From: Vreelandella piezotolerans | GTDB taxonomy: Bacteria > Pseudomonadota > Gammaproteobacteria > Pseudomonadales > Halomonadaceae | Reading direction: 5' to 3' | NCBI RefSeq assembly: GCF_012427705.1 | Contig: NZ_CP048602.1 | Span: 1,302,001-1,366,000 of the forward strand | Length of the DNA stretch: 64,000 nt | Part shown: piece after piece, positions 9,701-17,862 of the stretch | Position numbering within the stretch: position 1 is the stretch's first letter | Layout: every line of letters starts with the position of its first letter | Translations under genes and position numbers: made by a program | Notes under the pieces: model-generated | Seen by the model: the letters and a program-made list of their open reading frames with translations, nothing else | Databases searched by the model: none | Told to the model about the DNA's origin: nothing

Positions 9701-10094
9701 GACCGACCAACTGATCAACTGGTCGCTCTCCGACAACGTGACCCGCGTGGTGCTCACCTACGGCGTCTCCCACGGTTCGGATTTACCACTCGTGCATAGA
9801 CTGTTACGTCAAGCTGCCGATGAGAACGCACGCGTATTGGATGACCCGGAGCCGCAGGTGTTCTGCTTGAGCTATGGGCCACACAGCCTGAATTTCGAAC
9901 TGCGTATTTTTGTCAATGACCTACTGGACCGCTTGTTTGCTGCCGACGAGGTGAACTGCCGGGTGGACGAGCTGTTCAAGGAGGCTGGAGTGAAAATCGC
10001 CTTCGAGCAGTTGGACGTATGGCTACATCGTGAGCAGGGAGAGCCGGTGAACGTGCAGTCGGATTCGACTCTCCCGCCCGCTACCTTGAGCTGA
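6759..10094 (+). CDS. Large mechanosensitive channel (MscK/MscM type)
   Basis: 1111-residue MscS-superfamily channel, close in size to E. coli MscK and MscM. A signal peptide is followed by about 470 residues of periplasmic coiled coil very rich in Gln, Glu, Leu and Arg, then several transmembrane segments from about residue 500. The conserved pore helix and MscS beta domain lie at the C-terminal end (LVAALSVGLGFGLQEIFANF, then FERPIRIGDTI). It opens under membrane tension to release solutes after hypo-osmotic shock. GTG start with GAGG ten bases upstream. Its stop is three bases from the end of the convergent tlyA-like gene. Whether it is the MscK or MscM orthologue is not decidable by eye. 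Confidence 0.93.
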   Translation: MFRNALKAAIGCLFVVVLLAETAIAQSTSIEGVPPQAKLSERLAVIESLETEPTAEQQRDQAALTAALQAYERLQAIEERQQALEQRVSQAPEQLLRLERELNAAQEESLQLSVDNLSDMPLEALEAEQADAVIELQQLQSQMAEVNSQLLAAQTLPERAQQAISEALQRAETLRREHDTRAALLADRQLSAREDAQLIQWRLERAVAEQEVTLNQRELSANSRLRELAQQRRDLIALQIDQQEQQLNLLQGVIDRQRRLQSEQAIADAAKNDPLIAEGHPVVLNAQQINQTLSLELLRATDRANGIVRENIEAQRQLEHVRQLQRSLNEQMEAIRGSQLLSRILREQRQSLPVVVPRRDLQDEIADLRLKQFDLIRQRDQLRQGERLAAQRLEEAGVDVTPGLVDSLTRLYQSRRELVEQLEQAYGNLLSSAIELQLNQQQLLSTTQDLRTTIDEQLFWVANSRPLDVNWLRQLPQHLQQEWREGEWRAVLPTRWKGLSWDMLVGAPLLLLSVVLIALRGHIKARLALIHSQIGRLKSDTQLHTPKAVLLNALLAVPGPLALAGTGVALRTAEGGLALGLAPALLQLGLSWFVVALGRRLLVPDGVAERHFTWSPAYNARLRRLLIGLGMALVPVVAIAAMSEQMETPLAQRPVAMALFMGGLLAMAWSLTQLILAHVPIFGVRLFRLILGLAMAAVPLVLMGLVAWGYEYTALRLVARFAITLYLLGLWVVVEATVVRSLAVAARRLAYRRALARRRAQVQEGAEGGLEVVEEPPLDMEKINAQSLRLSKLILLIGFSALLYLVWSDLLSVLGYLDQVSLWDAGEGDLVDDALSISDFFTALLVVAVTFIMASNLPGLLEVMVLSRLALKQGSAYAISSLLSYTIVGTGIVMSLATLGVSWDKLQWLVAALSVGLGFGLQEIFANFISGLIILFERPIRIGDTITLGNLHGTVSRIRIRATTVTDFDRKEIIIPNKTFVTDQLINWSLSDNVTRVVLTYGVSHGSDLPLVHRLLRQAADENARVLDDPEPQVFCLSYGPHSLNFELRIFVNDLLDRLFAADEVNCRVDELFKEAGVKIAFEQLDVWLHREQGEPVNVQSDSTLPPATLS

Positions 10095-10097
10095 TCG

Positions 10098-10859
10098 CTA
10101 CCGCTTGCTGGCAAATAGTAGAAACTCCCGATTGCCGTCGCTGCCGGTAATCGGGCTCTCTTGCCAGTGACTGATGACGAGGCCGCACTGCTCGCAGGCG
10201 TCGCGTATGTGGTGTTCTACCTCTTGATAGCGCTGCGGGTCGCGCACGATGCCGCGCTTATCCAGCGCGCCTGGGTCGAGTTCGAACTGCGGCTTGACCA
10301 GGGAGAGGAGCTGCCCGCTGGGTGGCAGCAGTGCGGCAACCTCAGGCAAGATCAGGGTCTGGGAAATAAACGAAACATCCATGACCGCAAGATCAATGGG
10401 CCGTTCGGCGAGGGTGTTCAATAGCGCCGCTGCACCGCTCATATAGCGGGCGTTGAGTCCTTCTAGGCACGTCACACGAGGGTCGCTGCGCAGGTGGCTG
10501 GCGAGTTGGTCGTGGCCCACTTCCACACCAATGACGTGGCGCGCGCCGAACTGCAGGGCGCAGTCGGTAAAGCCCCCCGTCGATTGACCAATATCCAGCA
10601 CGCCTCGCTCGTCGAGGCGCATATTTAACGTCAGTAGCACGCTCTCCAGCTTGAGCCCCGCCCGAGAGGCGTAGCGCTCCTCTGGGTCTGCGTCGATGCG
10701 TAGCGGCGTATCGGAGGGCCATTTCTCCGATGGTTTGCTCAGCGGCTTACCGTTGCTCAAAAAAACGCGCCCGTTTTTGATCAGTCGTTGGGCACGGGTA
10801 CGAGAACTGGCCAGCCCTTGGCTGACCAACAGTTGGTCGAGTCGTATCATGGTGGTCAT
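10098..10859 (-). CDS. TlyA-family RNA methyltransferase
   Basis: 253-residue protein with an N-terminal S4 RNA-binding domain (RLDQLLVSQGLASSRTRAQ, residues 5-23) and a C-terminal FtsJ-like Rossmann methyltransferase. The SAM loop reads LDIGQSTGGFTD (the family usually has Ala or Ser where Gln is). Later motifs DLAVMDVSFIS and LVKPQFE fit the TlyA group, which 2'-O-methylates rRNA cytidines; older annotations call these haemolysins. In-frame ATGs at 10859 and 10850 are both possible and neither has a strong ribosome site. It lies 24 bases after the papain-like gene on the same strand and may be its last operon partner. Confidence 0.9.
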   Translation of the reverse strand: MTTMIRLDQLLVSQGLASSRTRAQRLIKNGRVFLSNGKPLSKPSEKWPSDTPLRIDADPEERYASRAGLKLESVLLTLNMRLDERGVLDIGQSTGGFTDCALQFGARHVIGVEVGHDQLASHLRSDPRVTCLEGLNARYMSGAAALLNTLAERPIDLAVMDVSFISQTLILPEVAALLPPSGQLLSLVKPQFELDPGALDKRGIVRDPQRYQEVEHHIRDACEQCGLVISHWQESPITGSDGNREFLLFASKR

Positions 10860-10883
10860 GTCTGTGATGGTAAAGCGCCCGGG

Positions 10884-12908
10884 TTATTGGGGCCCCTGGT
10901 CAGCCTGTAGCGCGGCGGAAGGGAGACGAGTCGCTCCCCAACTACGATGCAGATATCCCTTCACGCGGTCGAGCTCCTCGGTGGATACCGTCGCCAGTTC
11001 GCCGCGCTCTAAGGGGTCGTAGTGGTAAATATAGAGTCGCGAGGTGAACTGCTCGAAGGGCAGGGATGCCTCGCCAAAGCGCTCGCCGTTGCCGGACGTG
11101 CTGACCTTGACCCCGTCGCCCCAATCTTGGCCACTGTCGTTGTTGGGGTTGTAGAAGTAGACCCGCATGATGTCGTTGGGGTCTAGCGAGGCGCGCAAAA
11201 TCGTAATGGCGTGCCAGCCAATAAACCGTGCGGCGCTGTCGGTCACGGCAATACCCGCAGGCTGGGGATGAATCAACGGCTGGTTGCCGTTGTAGTACGG
11301 ATGATAGCTGGCATAAAAATGGCGGACGAAACTATCGACTTCGGCCAACTGGCCGGTCGCGACATCGACATTGATGCTGAAGCCACGGCCAGACCACCAG
11401 CCATGAAATTCAGGGTTGACCCAACGGTGTGGATCGCCCTCGCGACCTAAGCAGCGACGTCCCATCTCGGCATAAATTCGGTCCAGATGGGGCACTACGA
11501 TCAGTGACACCGGATCGAGATCCATCGGCAGCTCGGTAGCCACGCCCGAGATACTCTCGTTGGAGGAAATCGGCTGGCCTTCGAAGTGCATGATGATTTC
11601 ATCGTCCCGCGCCGCCCAAGTCACCATCTGCAGCAGATAGTCCGGGTCGTTATAGGCCCACATGGAGAGTGCCCGCGCCGATTGGCAGGTAGGGTTGTTA
11701 CCCTGACCGACACCCAGCGGTAGCCCTAGCATGCACAATACACCCTCGATGAGCCGTGCACGGGGTGAGGCTACCTCGCCATACGCTAGGGTCAAACGCG
11801 CCTCGGCCCACTCGGAGAGTTGAAGGTTGAGCTGACGCCACATGGCGGGTGCGACAGGCGGTTGATAGAGGATGCCGCGTTCTAGTAAAAGTGCCAGACC
11901 GTACACCGCCTGCGCGGTGGCCGGGTAAACACCGCTGCGAATCAGTGCATGCACCAGCTCTCGGTAGCAGAGCAAACAGTCGCGGCCGGTGGAGGAGAGC
12001 CCAAGGGCTTCGGAGAGCAGGTGGTCGCCCTCTTCTAGCAGGTAGCGTAATAGCACCGCATGGTAAGGAGATACCAGGCCGGTATCGTGCATGGCGCGGG
12101 CAAAACCAATGGATTCTGCCTGAAGCGTGGCGTTATCCATTCGCTCCAGACGCCCTCGGTAGATATCGATGCCGGGATCTTCCCGGCAGGCTTGTGTCGG
12201 GCCATATAGCGAGCTGACGAGTCGATCCGCGCCATGGCCGCTGGCCCCTAGATCGATGTCTGGATTGGCTTGGCAGAGTGCAATCTGGGTGATCATCTGT
12301 TTAATGGCATCGACCTGAATCGGGCGCTGCTTGAGAATGCGCCAGATCTCATCGATCAACTGATCGATGACGTACTCATAGCCGATACGCTCGGCCAGAT
12401 GGTGAAACAGCTGACGAGAAATGTTGGCTAAGCGCCCTTGGGTCTCTCGCTCGGCTTCGCTGGGTGCGTTGAAGAGCAGCCACAGATTGATCGCCATGAC
12501 CTGGGTAAGGTAGTGATGGGCATGCTCTTGAGAAACGAGCGGGTGGGCATAATCGCCCTTGGCGACGGCGAGAAGCCGTAATTCGCTGAGCGCTTCGATG
12601 ACGACCACGTTGGCATCGGCGCTTTTCAGCGAGAAGGTCGTCAAAGTAGGTACCAAAAACTGAGGAGTTGCCCAATCGGAACCTTCAAAGACCCCGGCAG
12701 ACTCGATATCCATCGAGCGATGCTCCAGAGCGGCACATCCGCCTGCTTGAAGGAGCACGCGGCGTGCAGTGTCGAGCACGCGGGGGAGCTTTGACGGTTT
12801 AGAAAAGGTTGGCGCCTGCGAAAGCAGGCGCAATGCATCATCGAATTTGCTCAGTAGTCCAGCAAGCTTGCCATCTTGTGTGGCAGTAGCCTCGTGCTTG
12901 GTCGTCAC
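10884..12908 (-). CDS. Large protein with papain-like Cys/His/Asn motifs, function unknown
   Basis: 674 residues that I cannot assign to a named family. The first ~380 residues are predicted helical, with no signal peptide or membrane segment, so it should be cytoplasmic. The C-terminal third carries GVGQGNNPTCQSARAL (Gln402, Cys408), GWHAITILRA (His566) and VYFYNPNNDSGQDWG (Asn587). The Gln-to-Cys spacing of six residues and the order Cys, His-Ala, Asn match papain-fold cysteine peptidases and transamidases; the assignment is an inference from motifs. GTG start with AAGGAG five bases upstream. Only 30 bases after the ATP-grasp gene, so almost certainly co-transcribed with it. Base composition is like its neighbours. 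Confidence 0.85.
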   Translation of the reverse strand: MTTKHEATATQDGKLAGLLSKFDDALRLLSQAPTFSKPSKLPRVLDTARRVLLQAGGCAALEHRSMDIESAGVFEGSDWATPQFLVPTLTTFSLKSADANVVVIEALSELRLLAVAKGDYAHPLVSQEHAHHYLTQVMAINLWLLFNAPSEAERETQGRLANISRQLFHHLAERIGYEYVIDQLIDEIWRILKQRPIQVDAIKQMITQIALCQANPDIDLGASGHGADRLVSSLYGPTQACREDPGIDIYRGRLERMDNATLQAESIGFARAMHDTGLVSPYHAVLLRYLLEEGDHLLSEALGLSSTGRDCLLCYRELVHALIRSGVYPATAQAVYGLALLLERGILYQPPVAPAMWRQLNLQLSEWAEARLTLAYGEVASPRARLIEGVLCMLGLPLGVGQGNNPTCQSARALSMWAYNDPDYLLQMVTWAARDDEIIMHFEGQPISSNESISGVATELPMDLDPVSLIVVPHLDRIYAEMGRRCLGREGDPHRWVNPEFHGWWSGRGFSINVDVATGQLAEVDSFVRHFYASYHPYYNGNQPLIHPQPAGIAVTDSAARFIGWHAITILRASLDPNDIMRVYFYNPNNDSGQDWGDGVKVSTSGNGERFGEASLPFEQFTSRLYIYHYDPLERGELATVSTEELDRVKGYLHRSWGATRLPSAALQADQGPQ

Positions 12909-12938
12909 GGTGACTCCTTATCCCAGCGTAAGCGGGGA

Positions 12939-14162
12939 TTATACATAGAAGTCGAGATCTTCTTGGCGTTTGAGGAGATCGCGAATCGTATGTGCATCGT
13001 CACCCTTAAAGTAGATCAACCCCCAGTGAGTGCCAAAGGCGGTGCGTTTCGTGACGGTCTCTTCCAGCGGTGGGGTCAGCTCGTGAGACTCGAAGTAGGG
13101 GTGATCTTCCGTCTCTTCTGGAATCTCTAGGCGGCTCACGACGCGGCGGCGTGGATAGACGCCGAAGCAGCCTGCAAAGCCGTCGGCATCGACGATCTCT
13201 TTCGGGAAGAACTCAGCCACTTCTTCTTTGGTGCTTTTCGGGTCGAAGACCAGCATGGACGCCTGATAGGCGTTAAAGCCGTAAACCCGCTCCAACAGTT
13301 CGAAGACTTTGAAGCCCGGCGGACGGTAGGCGACCTCACCAAAGTACATCTCACCGTCGCTGGTGACGAAGTATTCGGGGTGAATCAGACCGAATTCGAT
13401 ATCGAAGGCTTTGATCAGTTTTTCGATCTGCGCGGTGATTTGCGCGCGATACTTCTCCAATTCTGGGGAAGCAGGCACGAAGACCGAGTAGCCCAGCGTG
13501 ACGTACTCGGAAATGTTCAAAAAGGCGATTTTGCCATCGTGAATCCACGCCTCTACCGCGAACTCCCAGCCATCCAGGTGTGACTCCATCAGGACTGGAA
13601 ACTCCTCCTCGGGGATCGTATCGACTTCGTCAGGGGTACGAATGACCCGGTGGCCCAAACAACCCGCTTTGTCGAAGGCCTTGAGGTGGATGGGGTCGTT
13701 GGGGTCGCCATCGAGCTTCAACAGCGTCTGGTTGACGCGCTTGAGAAAGCGGATGACATCCTCTTTGTCGTGGGCTTCTTCGAAAATGCCCACCCGAATG
13801 CCACCAAGCTGTGCGCGGCGTTTCATGAGTGCCTTATCACGCAGTAGCAGCGACTGGCCGTAAAGACGCGGATTGTCGAGCAGCACCGAGTTGATGGCCC
13901 CCGCCCACTCCACGGTCTCTTCGAATAGGGGGATCGCCACGTCGACGCCTTTTTCCTTGAGCGTTTCGGCGATCTCCATGGAGCGGTCATTGAGGCGCTC
14001 GAAGTTCCAAGGGACGTAGGGAATGTCGTGCTTTTGGCAGTACTCCTCCGCCCAGTCGGGTGCCACCACGATATATCGGCGGTCAAAGTTTTCCGCCGCT
14101 TCGATCGCATTGAGGCTCCAGCCTAAGAGGGCGATATAGCCCTTATTGGGATCCTTTTGCAT
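12939..14162 (-). CDS. ATP-grasp domain enzyme, substrate unknown
   Basis: 407-residue protein with a preATP-grasp Rossmann-like N-terminus (GYIALLGWSLNAIEAAENF), a central ATP-grasp fold (VLMESHLDGWEFAVEAW, Glu193 region) and the metal/ATP-binding end (GEMYFGEVAYRPPG, Glu276 and Arg280). Such enzymes couple a carboxylate to an amine or thiol through an acyl-phosphate; the substrates here are unknown. The ATG at 14162 has AGAGGAG eight bases upstream, whereas the longer open frame back to 14348 has no ribosome site and a non-conserved-looking extension. First gene of an apparent operon with the papain-like protein. It is not a recognisable PurK, DdlB, RimK or carbamoyl-phosphate synthase. Confidence 0.9.
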   Translation of the reverse strand: MQKDPNKGYIALLGWSLNAIEAAENFDRRYIVVAPDWAEEYCQKHDIPYVPWNFERLNDRSMEIAETLKEKGVDVAIPLFEETVEWAGAINSVLLDNPRLYGQSLLLRDKALMKRRAQLGGIRVGIFEEAHDKEDVIRFLKRVNQTLLKLDGDPNDPIHLKAFDKAGCLGHRVIRTPDEVDTIPEEEFPVLMESHLDGWEFAVEAWIHDGKIAFLNISEYVTLGYSVFVPASPELEKYRAQITAQIEKLIKAFDIEFGLIHPEYFVTSDGEMYFGEVAYRPPGFKVFELLERVYGFNAYQASMLVFDPKSTKEEVAEFFPKEIVDADGFAGCFGVYPRRRVVSRLEIPEETEDHPYFESHELTPPLEETVTKRTAFGTHWGLIYFKGDDAHTIRDLLKRQEDLDFYV

Positions 14163-14370
14163 GGTGTTGACTCCTCTGGGGTGATGAATGGTCTTGCCAA
14201 CTGCTCTCTTCACCATACACGACCCGAACCATTCTGGGCTAATTAGCAGCTTCTGAAGCGAAAATAGCGGGAATTCGCCCACGTTAGCGATGTCTGCTAA
14301 AGAGCCCAGCGCGAATATGGTAGGCTTGCCCAGTAACGATACGTTCAAGTGGCAAGAGGATTAGGCCAAG

Positions 14371-14700
14371 ATGGCGGCCAAGCCGATCTACCGTGTAGTG
14401 GTTCACCAGCAGGGTGAAATTTGGGATTTATACGTCAGAGAGATCTTTCAAAGCGAACTCTGGGGCTTTATTGAAGTCGAGGAGTTTGTCTTTGACGATG
14501 CGTCGCGGGTGGTGGTGGATCCAGGAGCGGAAAAACTGCAGCGAACCTTCGAGGGAGTGAAGCGTAGCTACCTGCCGTTGAATGCCATTGTGCGGATCGA
14601 TGAGGTAGAGCGTGAAGGCCCGTTGAAAGCCGTGAAAAGTGATGCTCGCGTCGCAGAGTTTCCTCGTCCCTTCCCGTTACCGCCCCGCGGGGAAGGGTAA
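14371..14700 (+). CDS. DUF1820 family protein
   Basis: 109-residue protein of unknown function matching the DUF1820 family (YRVVVHQQGEIWDLYVREIF at the N-terminus and a conserved core with FIEVEEFVF and KRSYLPLNAIVRIDEVE). No signal peptide or membrane segment. GAGGA lies ten bases before the ATG. The last ~15 residues (FPRPFPLPPRGEG) are low-complexity and are encoded by an inverted repeat (14668-14697), so they may be a recent extension. Divergent from the ATP-grasp operon and followed by a strong terminator. Confidence 0.82.
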   Translation: MAAKPIYRVVVHQQGEIWDLYVREIFQSELWGFIEVEEFVFDDASRVVVDPGAEKLQRTFEGVKRSYLPLNAIVRIDEVEREGPLKAVKSDARVAEFPRPFPLPPRGEG

Positions 14701-14732
14701 GCGCCTAAGACATGCGCAACGCTTTGAGCGAC

Positions 14733-14768
14733 ACGCGCGGCGGCTTCGTCGGCCACGCGCGTTTTTTT
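14733..14768 (+). terminator. Rho-independent terminator after the DUF1820 gene
   Basis: Stem of acgcgcg (14733-14739) with cgcgcgt (14756-14762), an inner GGC/GCC pairing, then seven T residues (14762-14768). Confidence 0.75.
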
Positions 14769-14785
14769 GACCAGGACATGACGTC

Positions 14786-15421
14786 ATGCAAGTAGAAAAA
14801 ATTCGCAGTAACTGTTATGCCGCCGCTGTGGGCGTGCTGTTAACCGTGAGCAGCCAAGCAGCGCTAGCTCAATCCGATAGCCAAGCTTGGGTGAGCGATG
14901 AACTGAGCACCTATGTGCGTAGCGGGCCGACAGATGGTTATCGCATTGTGGGAACGCTGAACGCCGGCGAGCAGGTCGAGGTGCTGGAAACCAGCGGCGA
15001 TTACACACGGGTACGCAGTAACAGCGGCGACACCGTTTGGGTGCTCAGCAATGAGCTGCAGCAAACGCCCAGCGCGCGTCAGCAGCTTCCCGAGCTGCAA
15101 GCCCAAGTTGAAGAGCTGACGCAAGAGCTAGACGGAATCAACGATACCTGGGAGCAGCGGGTTTCCTCCATGACGGAAACTCTGGATATTCGCGAGCAGC
15201 GTATCGCCGACCTGGAAGCCCGAAACGCCGAGTTGGACAATCAAGCGGAGCAGTCTCGCCAGCAGGTGCGCGCCCTGCAGGCCCGCTTGGATACCCAGGA
15301 GGAGGACTTGCTGATGCGCTACTTCATGTACGGTGGCGGTGTGGCAGGGGCCGGTCTGTTGGTAGGCTTGATCGTGCCGCATTTACCGCGCCGTCGTAAA
15401 AAGCGCGATCGCTGGTTCTAA
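14786..15421 (+). CDS. YgiM-like SH3-domain membrane protein (TIGR04211 family)
   Basis: 211-residue envelope protein. Domains in order: signal peptide (cleavage about ALA-Q, residue 29), bacterial SH3 domain (about 33-92, TYVRSGPTDGYRIVGTLNAGEQVEVLE), a coiled coil (about 100-175), one transmembrane helix (YGGGVAGAGLLVGLIVPHL) and a basic cytoplasmic tail (RRRKKRDRWF). This is the layout of E. coli YgiM and the TIGR04211 family. SH3b domains often bind cell-wall peptide, but a function here is not shown. It lies upstream of the thiopurine methyltransferase gene with a 31-base gap and could be co-transcribed. Confidence 0.87.
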   Translation: MQVEKIRSNCYAAAVGVLLTVSSQAALAQSDSQAWVSDELSTYVRSGPTDGYRIVGTLNAGEQVEVLETSGDYTRVRSNSGDTVWVLSNELQQTPSARQQLPELQAQVEELTQELDGINDTWEQRVSSMTETLDIREQRIADLEARNAELDNQAEQSRQQVRALQARLDTQEEDLLMRYFMYGGGVAGAGLLVGLIVPHLPRRRKKRDRWF

Positions 15422-15452
15422 ACGTGCTTTCCAAGCAATAACGAGGTAGCTC

Positions 15453-16085
15453 ATGGAGAATCCCTGGCGGCAGCGCTGGCAAGAGGGGCGCATCGGCTTT
15501 CATCTCGAGGAGACTCATCCTGCGCTGGTCAAGCACTGGCCGGAATTAGGCGTGGCCGATGGGACCAAAGTGCTGGTGCCACTATGTGGGAAGAGCCTAG
15601 ACATGCGCTGGCTGGCGGATCGCGGGCACCCAGTGCTCGGCATCGAGCTTGCACCGGAGGCCATCGAGCAGTTTTTGGCTCAGCGACGCAGCGGTGTTTC
15701 GCGCTATACCCAAGCGGGGTTCGAGGTGTCTCGGCAGGGCAGTATCGAGCTGTGGTGCGGTGACTTTTTTCATCTGCATATTCAGCAAGCGGCAGAAGTG
15801 GGCGCGTTCTACGACCGGGCCTCTTTGATTGCATTGCCACCGGCAACGCGAGAGCGTTATGCCTTTCATTTGGCGCAATTGACCCCGCCGGGAGCAAAAG
15901 GGCTGTTGGTGGGGCTTACCCATGGCGATGGCGAAGCGGGGCCGCCTTTTAGCGTGCCGGATGACGAAATCGAGCGCTTGATGACGCCCAACTTCCATGT
16001 CGAGCTGCTGGCTCGTCTAGAGGCTGATGCTCGTGGCCGCAGCGAGAGCCTATGGGCGTTAGAACGTCGCGGGCCACGGGTATAA
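15453..16085 (+). CDS. tpm: Thiopurine S-methyltransferase
   Basis: 210-residue class I SAM-dependent methyltransferase of the TPMT family, which in bacteria methylates thiols and selenium or tellurium oxyanions. Family signatures include the N-terminal WRQRWQEGRIGFHLEETHPAL, the SAM loop VLVPLCGKSLDMRWLADRGH and the DRASLIALPP segment. GAGG lies six bases before the ATG. It ends eight bases from the stop of the convergent yajG-like gene, with no room for a separate terminator. Cytoplasmic. Confidence 0.92.
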   Translation: MENPWRQRWQEGRIGFHLEETHPALVKHWPELGVADGTKVLVPLCGKSLDMRWLADRGHPVLGIELAPEAIEQFLAQRRSGVSRYTQAGFEVSRQGSIELWCGDFFHLHIQQAAEVGAFYDRASLIALPPATRERYAFHLAQLTPPGAKGLLVGLTHGDGEAGPPFSVPDDEIERLMTPNFHVELLARLEADARGRSESLWALERRGPRV

Positions 16086-16093
16086 ACGAGCGC

Positions 16094-16687
16094 TTATCGG
16101 GCTAGCAGCCTGCCCAGCTCTGGGTCACTGAACGCCCGATTCAGTCCATCGCTAAGCAGATCGTTGAGCATACGTGTATTGGCATCCTCGCCGGGCTTGA
16201 TGGCGTAGCCTTGGGTACGGCGTGACGTATACGTGCCGGTATAAGTCGTGCCCTGGTTGTGTGCGATCGCACGGAACACCCCTTCGATGCGCGCTTCATC
16301 GATCAGCGGCTGGCCACTGTCGCCACGTCCGTAATCCAAGCTGGCAAGCTCTAGCGTCAAACTGGGACGACCCTGCGCGGTTTCGCGGGTGGGAGTGAAC
16401 CCCATATCGCTGGCGGCGCGTTCGGCTTCGGCCTGCAGGCGCGGGATCAATTCGTGACTGCTGACGGTAATCTGCGCGGTGGACATGTTGCCGCCCGTCC
16501 GCGTACCAATGACTTCACTCGGCCGGGCGTCGACGGCCACGACGGTAACTTGTTGACCCGAGCCGGTTTGTGGCACGTTGGCGCTACGGGTGGGGTTGAG
16601 CTGTAGATACTGAGGGCTTGCGCAGCCTGCTACCAGTAAGGTGGCCAGCAGCGCACCCGACGCGCGTAAAAAGTGACGCCGACGCAT
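16094..16687 (-). CDS. YajG-family lipoprotein
   Basis: Predicted 197-residue lipoprotein. From the ATG at 16687 (GGAG six bases upstream) the protein opens with MRRRHFLRASGALLATLLVAGC, a lipoprotein signal with lipobox LVAGC. The mature part (ARPSEVIGTRTGG, then LTLELASLDYGRG) resembles E. coli YajG in length and pattern. A much longer open frame extends upstream over the end of cysA, but it has no plausible start and would bury the signal peptide. Function is unknown. It follows cysA by 80 bases on the same strand. Confidence 0.83.
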   Translation of the reverse strand: MRRRHFLRASGALLATLLVAGCASPQYLQLNPTRSANVPQTGSGQQVTVVAVDARPSEVIGTRTGGNMSTAQITVSSHELIPRLQAEAERAASDMGFTPTRETAQGRPSLTLELASLDYGRGDSGQPLIDEARIEGVFRAIAHNQGTTYTGTYTSRRTQGYAIKPGEDANTRMLNDLLSDGLNRAFSDPELGRLLAR

Positions 16688-16767
16688 ATTACTCTCCGCA
16701 ATCATCCTGGTTGAACGAGACAAAGGCCGCAGTATAGACCTGAGTTTACGCGAGACGCCAGCCATGG

Positions 16768-17862
16768 CTAGGCCACGCGGGTCTGTTGCTCGGGTATTTT
16801 GGCCTCTTCTTTGAAACGGTGCCACTGGCGCGGATGGGCAAACAACCGCTGGCCGCGGCGCATATGCAGGCGCTCGAAATCGGCATGGCGAACGGTGGCT
16901 TGCCACGGAGTGGCTAGCCAGTCGGCCTCTAGCTCTACGCGCACTTCGGCACCGACCGGGGAGATGGCGGTAACGGTCACCGGTAGGTGGCACTCCGCAC
17001 TGGGCTCCTCTGCAAGGCGCACCTCATGGGGGCGGAGCAACAGCTCTTCATCGCCGTCGGACAAGTCCACGTTCAGGTGGGCATCGCCGCAGGTCAGTAC
17101 GCCATTGCGAACGCGCCCTTCTAGGTGGTTCACATCCCCCAAGAACTCGAACACGAAGCGGTTCTTCGGCGCGCGGTAGAGCGTATCCGGCGTGTCGATC
17201 TGCTCGATGCGGCCGTTGCTCATGACGACCACACGGTCTGAGAGCTCCAGTGCTTCTTCCTGATCGTGGGTGACGAACACGCTGGTGAAGTTCAGCTCGT
17301 CGTGCAGGCGACGCAGCCAGCGGCGCAGATCTTGACGCACTTTAGCATCCAATGCCCCAAACGGCTCATCGAGCAACAGTACGTCTGGCTCTACGGCGAG
17401 TGCGCGCGCCAACGATACGCGCTGCTGCTGGCCACCGGAAAGCTGTGCAGGGAGCCGATTTGCCAAGTGCTGAAGCTGAACCATTTCCAGGAGTCTAAAC
17501 ACCCGTGCACGAATGTCGCCGCTGGAAGGACGACGCTTTTTCGGCATCACCGTGAGACCAAACGCCACGTTGTCATAGACGCTCATATGGCGAAACAGGG
17601 CGTAGTGCTGGAAGACGAAGCCGATACGACGATCGCGAACGTGCACGTGGGTAACGTCACGGTCGCCGAACAGTATTTTACCCGGCTGCGGCGAGCGGTC
17701 GGCGCTTTCCAGGCCGGCTATGATGCGTAGCAGAGTGGTTTTGCCCGAGCCGGAGGGGCCTAGCAAGCCCACCAGTTCACCTTCGTGAATATCCAAATTG
17801 ATCGGTTCGAGCGCCTGGGTGTTGGCAAAGTGTTTGGCGATATTCTGTAAGCGAATACTCAT
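16768..17862 (-). CDS. cysA: Sulfate/thiosulfate ABC transporter ATP-binding protein
   Basis: 364-residue ATPase of the sulfate importer. Walker A (GPSGSGKTT), Q-loop ([21 protein letters not shown]), ABC signature (LSGGQQQR), Walker B ([12 protein letters not shown]) and the H-loop ([11 protein letters not shown]) are all present, followed by a C-terminal TOBE-like domain. The ATG at 17862 has GGAGG eight bases upstream and overlaps the end of cysW by four bases (ATGA); a start at 17892 has no ribosome site. Last gene of the sbp-cysT-cysW-cysA operon. Confidence 0.95.
   Translation of the reverse strand: MSIRLQNIAKHFANTQALEPINLDIHEGELVGLLGPSGSGKTTLLRIIAGLESADRSPQPGKILFGDRDVTHVHVRDRRIGFVFQHYALFRHMSVYDNVAFGLTVMPKKRRPSSGDIRARVFRLLEMVQLQHLANRLPAQLSGGQQQRVSLARALAVEPDVLLLDEPFGALDAKVRQDLRRWLRRLHDELNFTSVFVTHDQEEALELSDRVVVMSNGRIEQIDTPDTLYRAPKNRFVFEFLGDVNHLEGRVRNGVLTCGDAHLNVDLSDGDEELLLRPHEVRLAEEPSAECHLPVTVTAISPVGAEVRVELEADWLATPWQATVRHADFERLHMRRGQRLFAHPRQWHRFKEEAKIPEQQTRVA

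Noticed and set aside
16688..16993. 102-codon upstream extension of the YajG-like lipoprotein
   Set aside because: It overlaps the cysA C-terminus, has no usable start and would bury a clear lipoprotein signal peptide at 16687.
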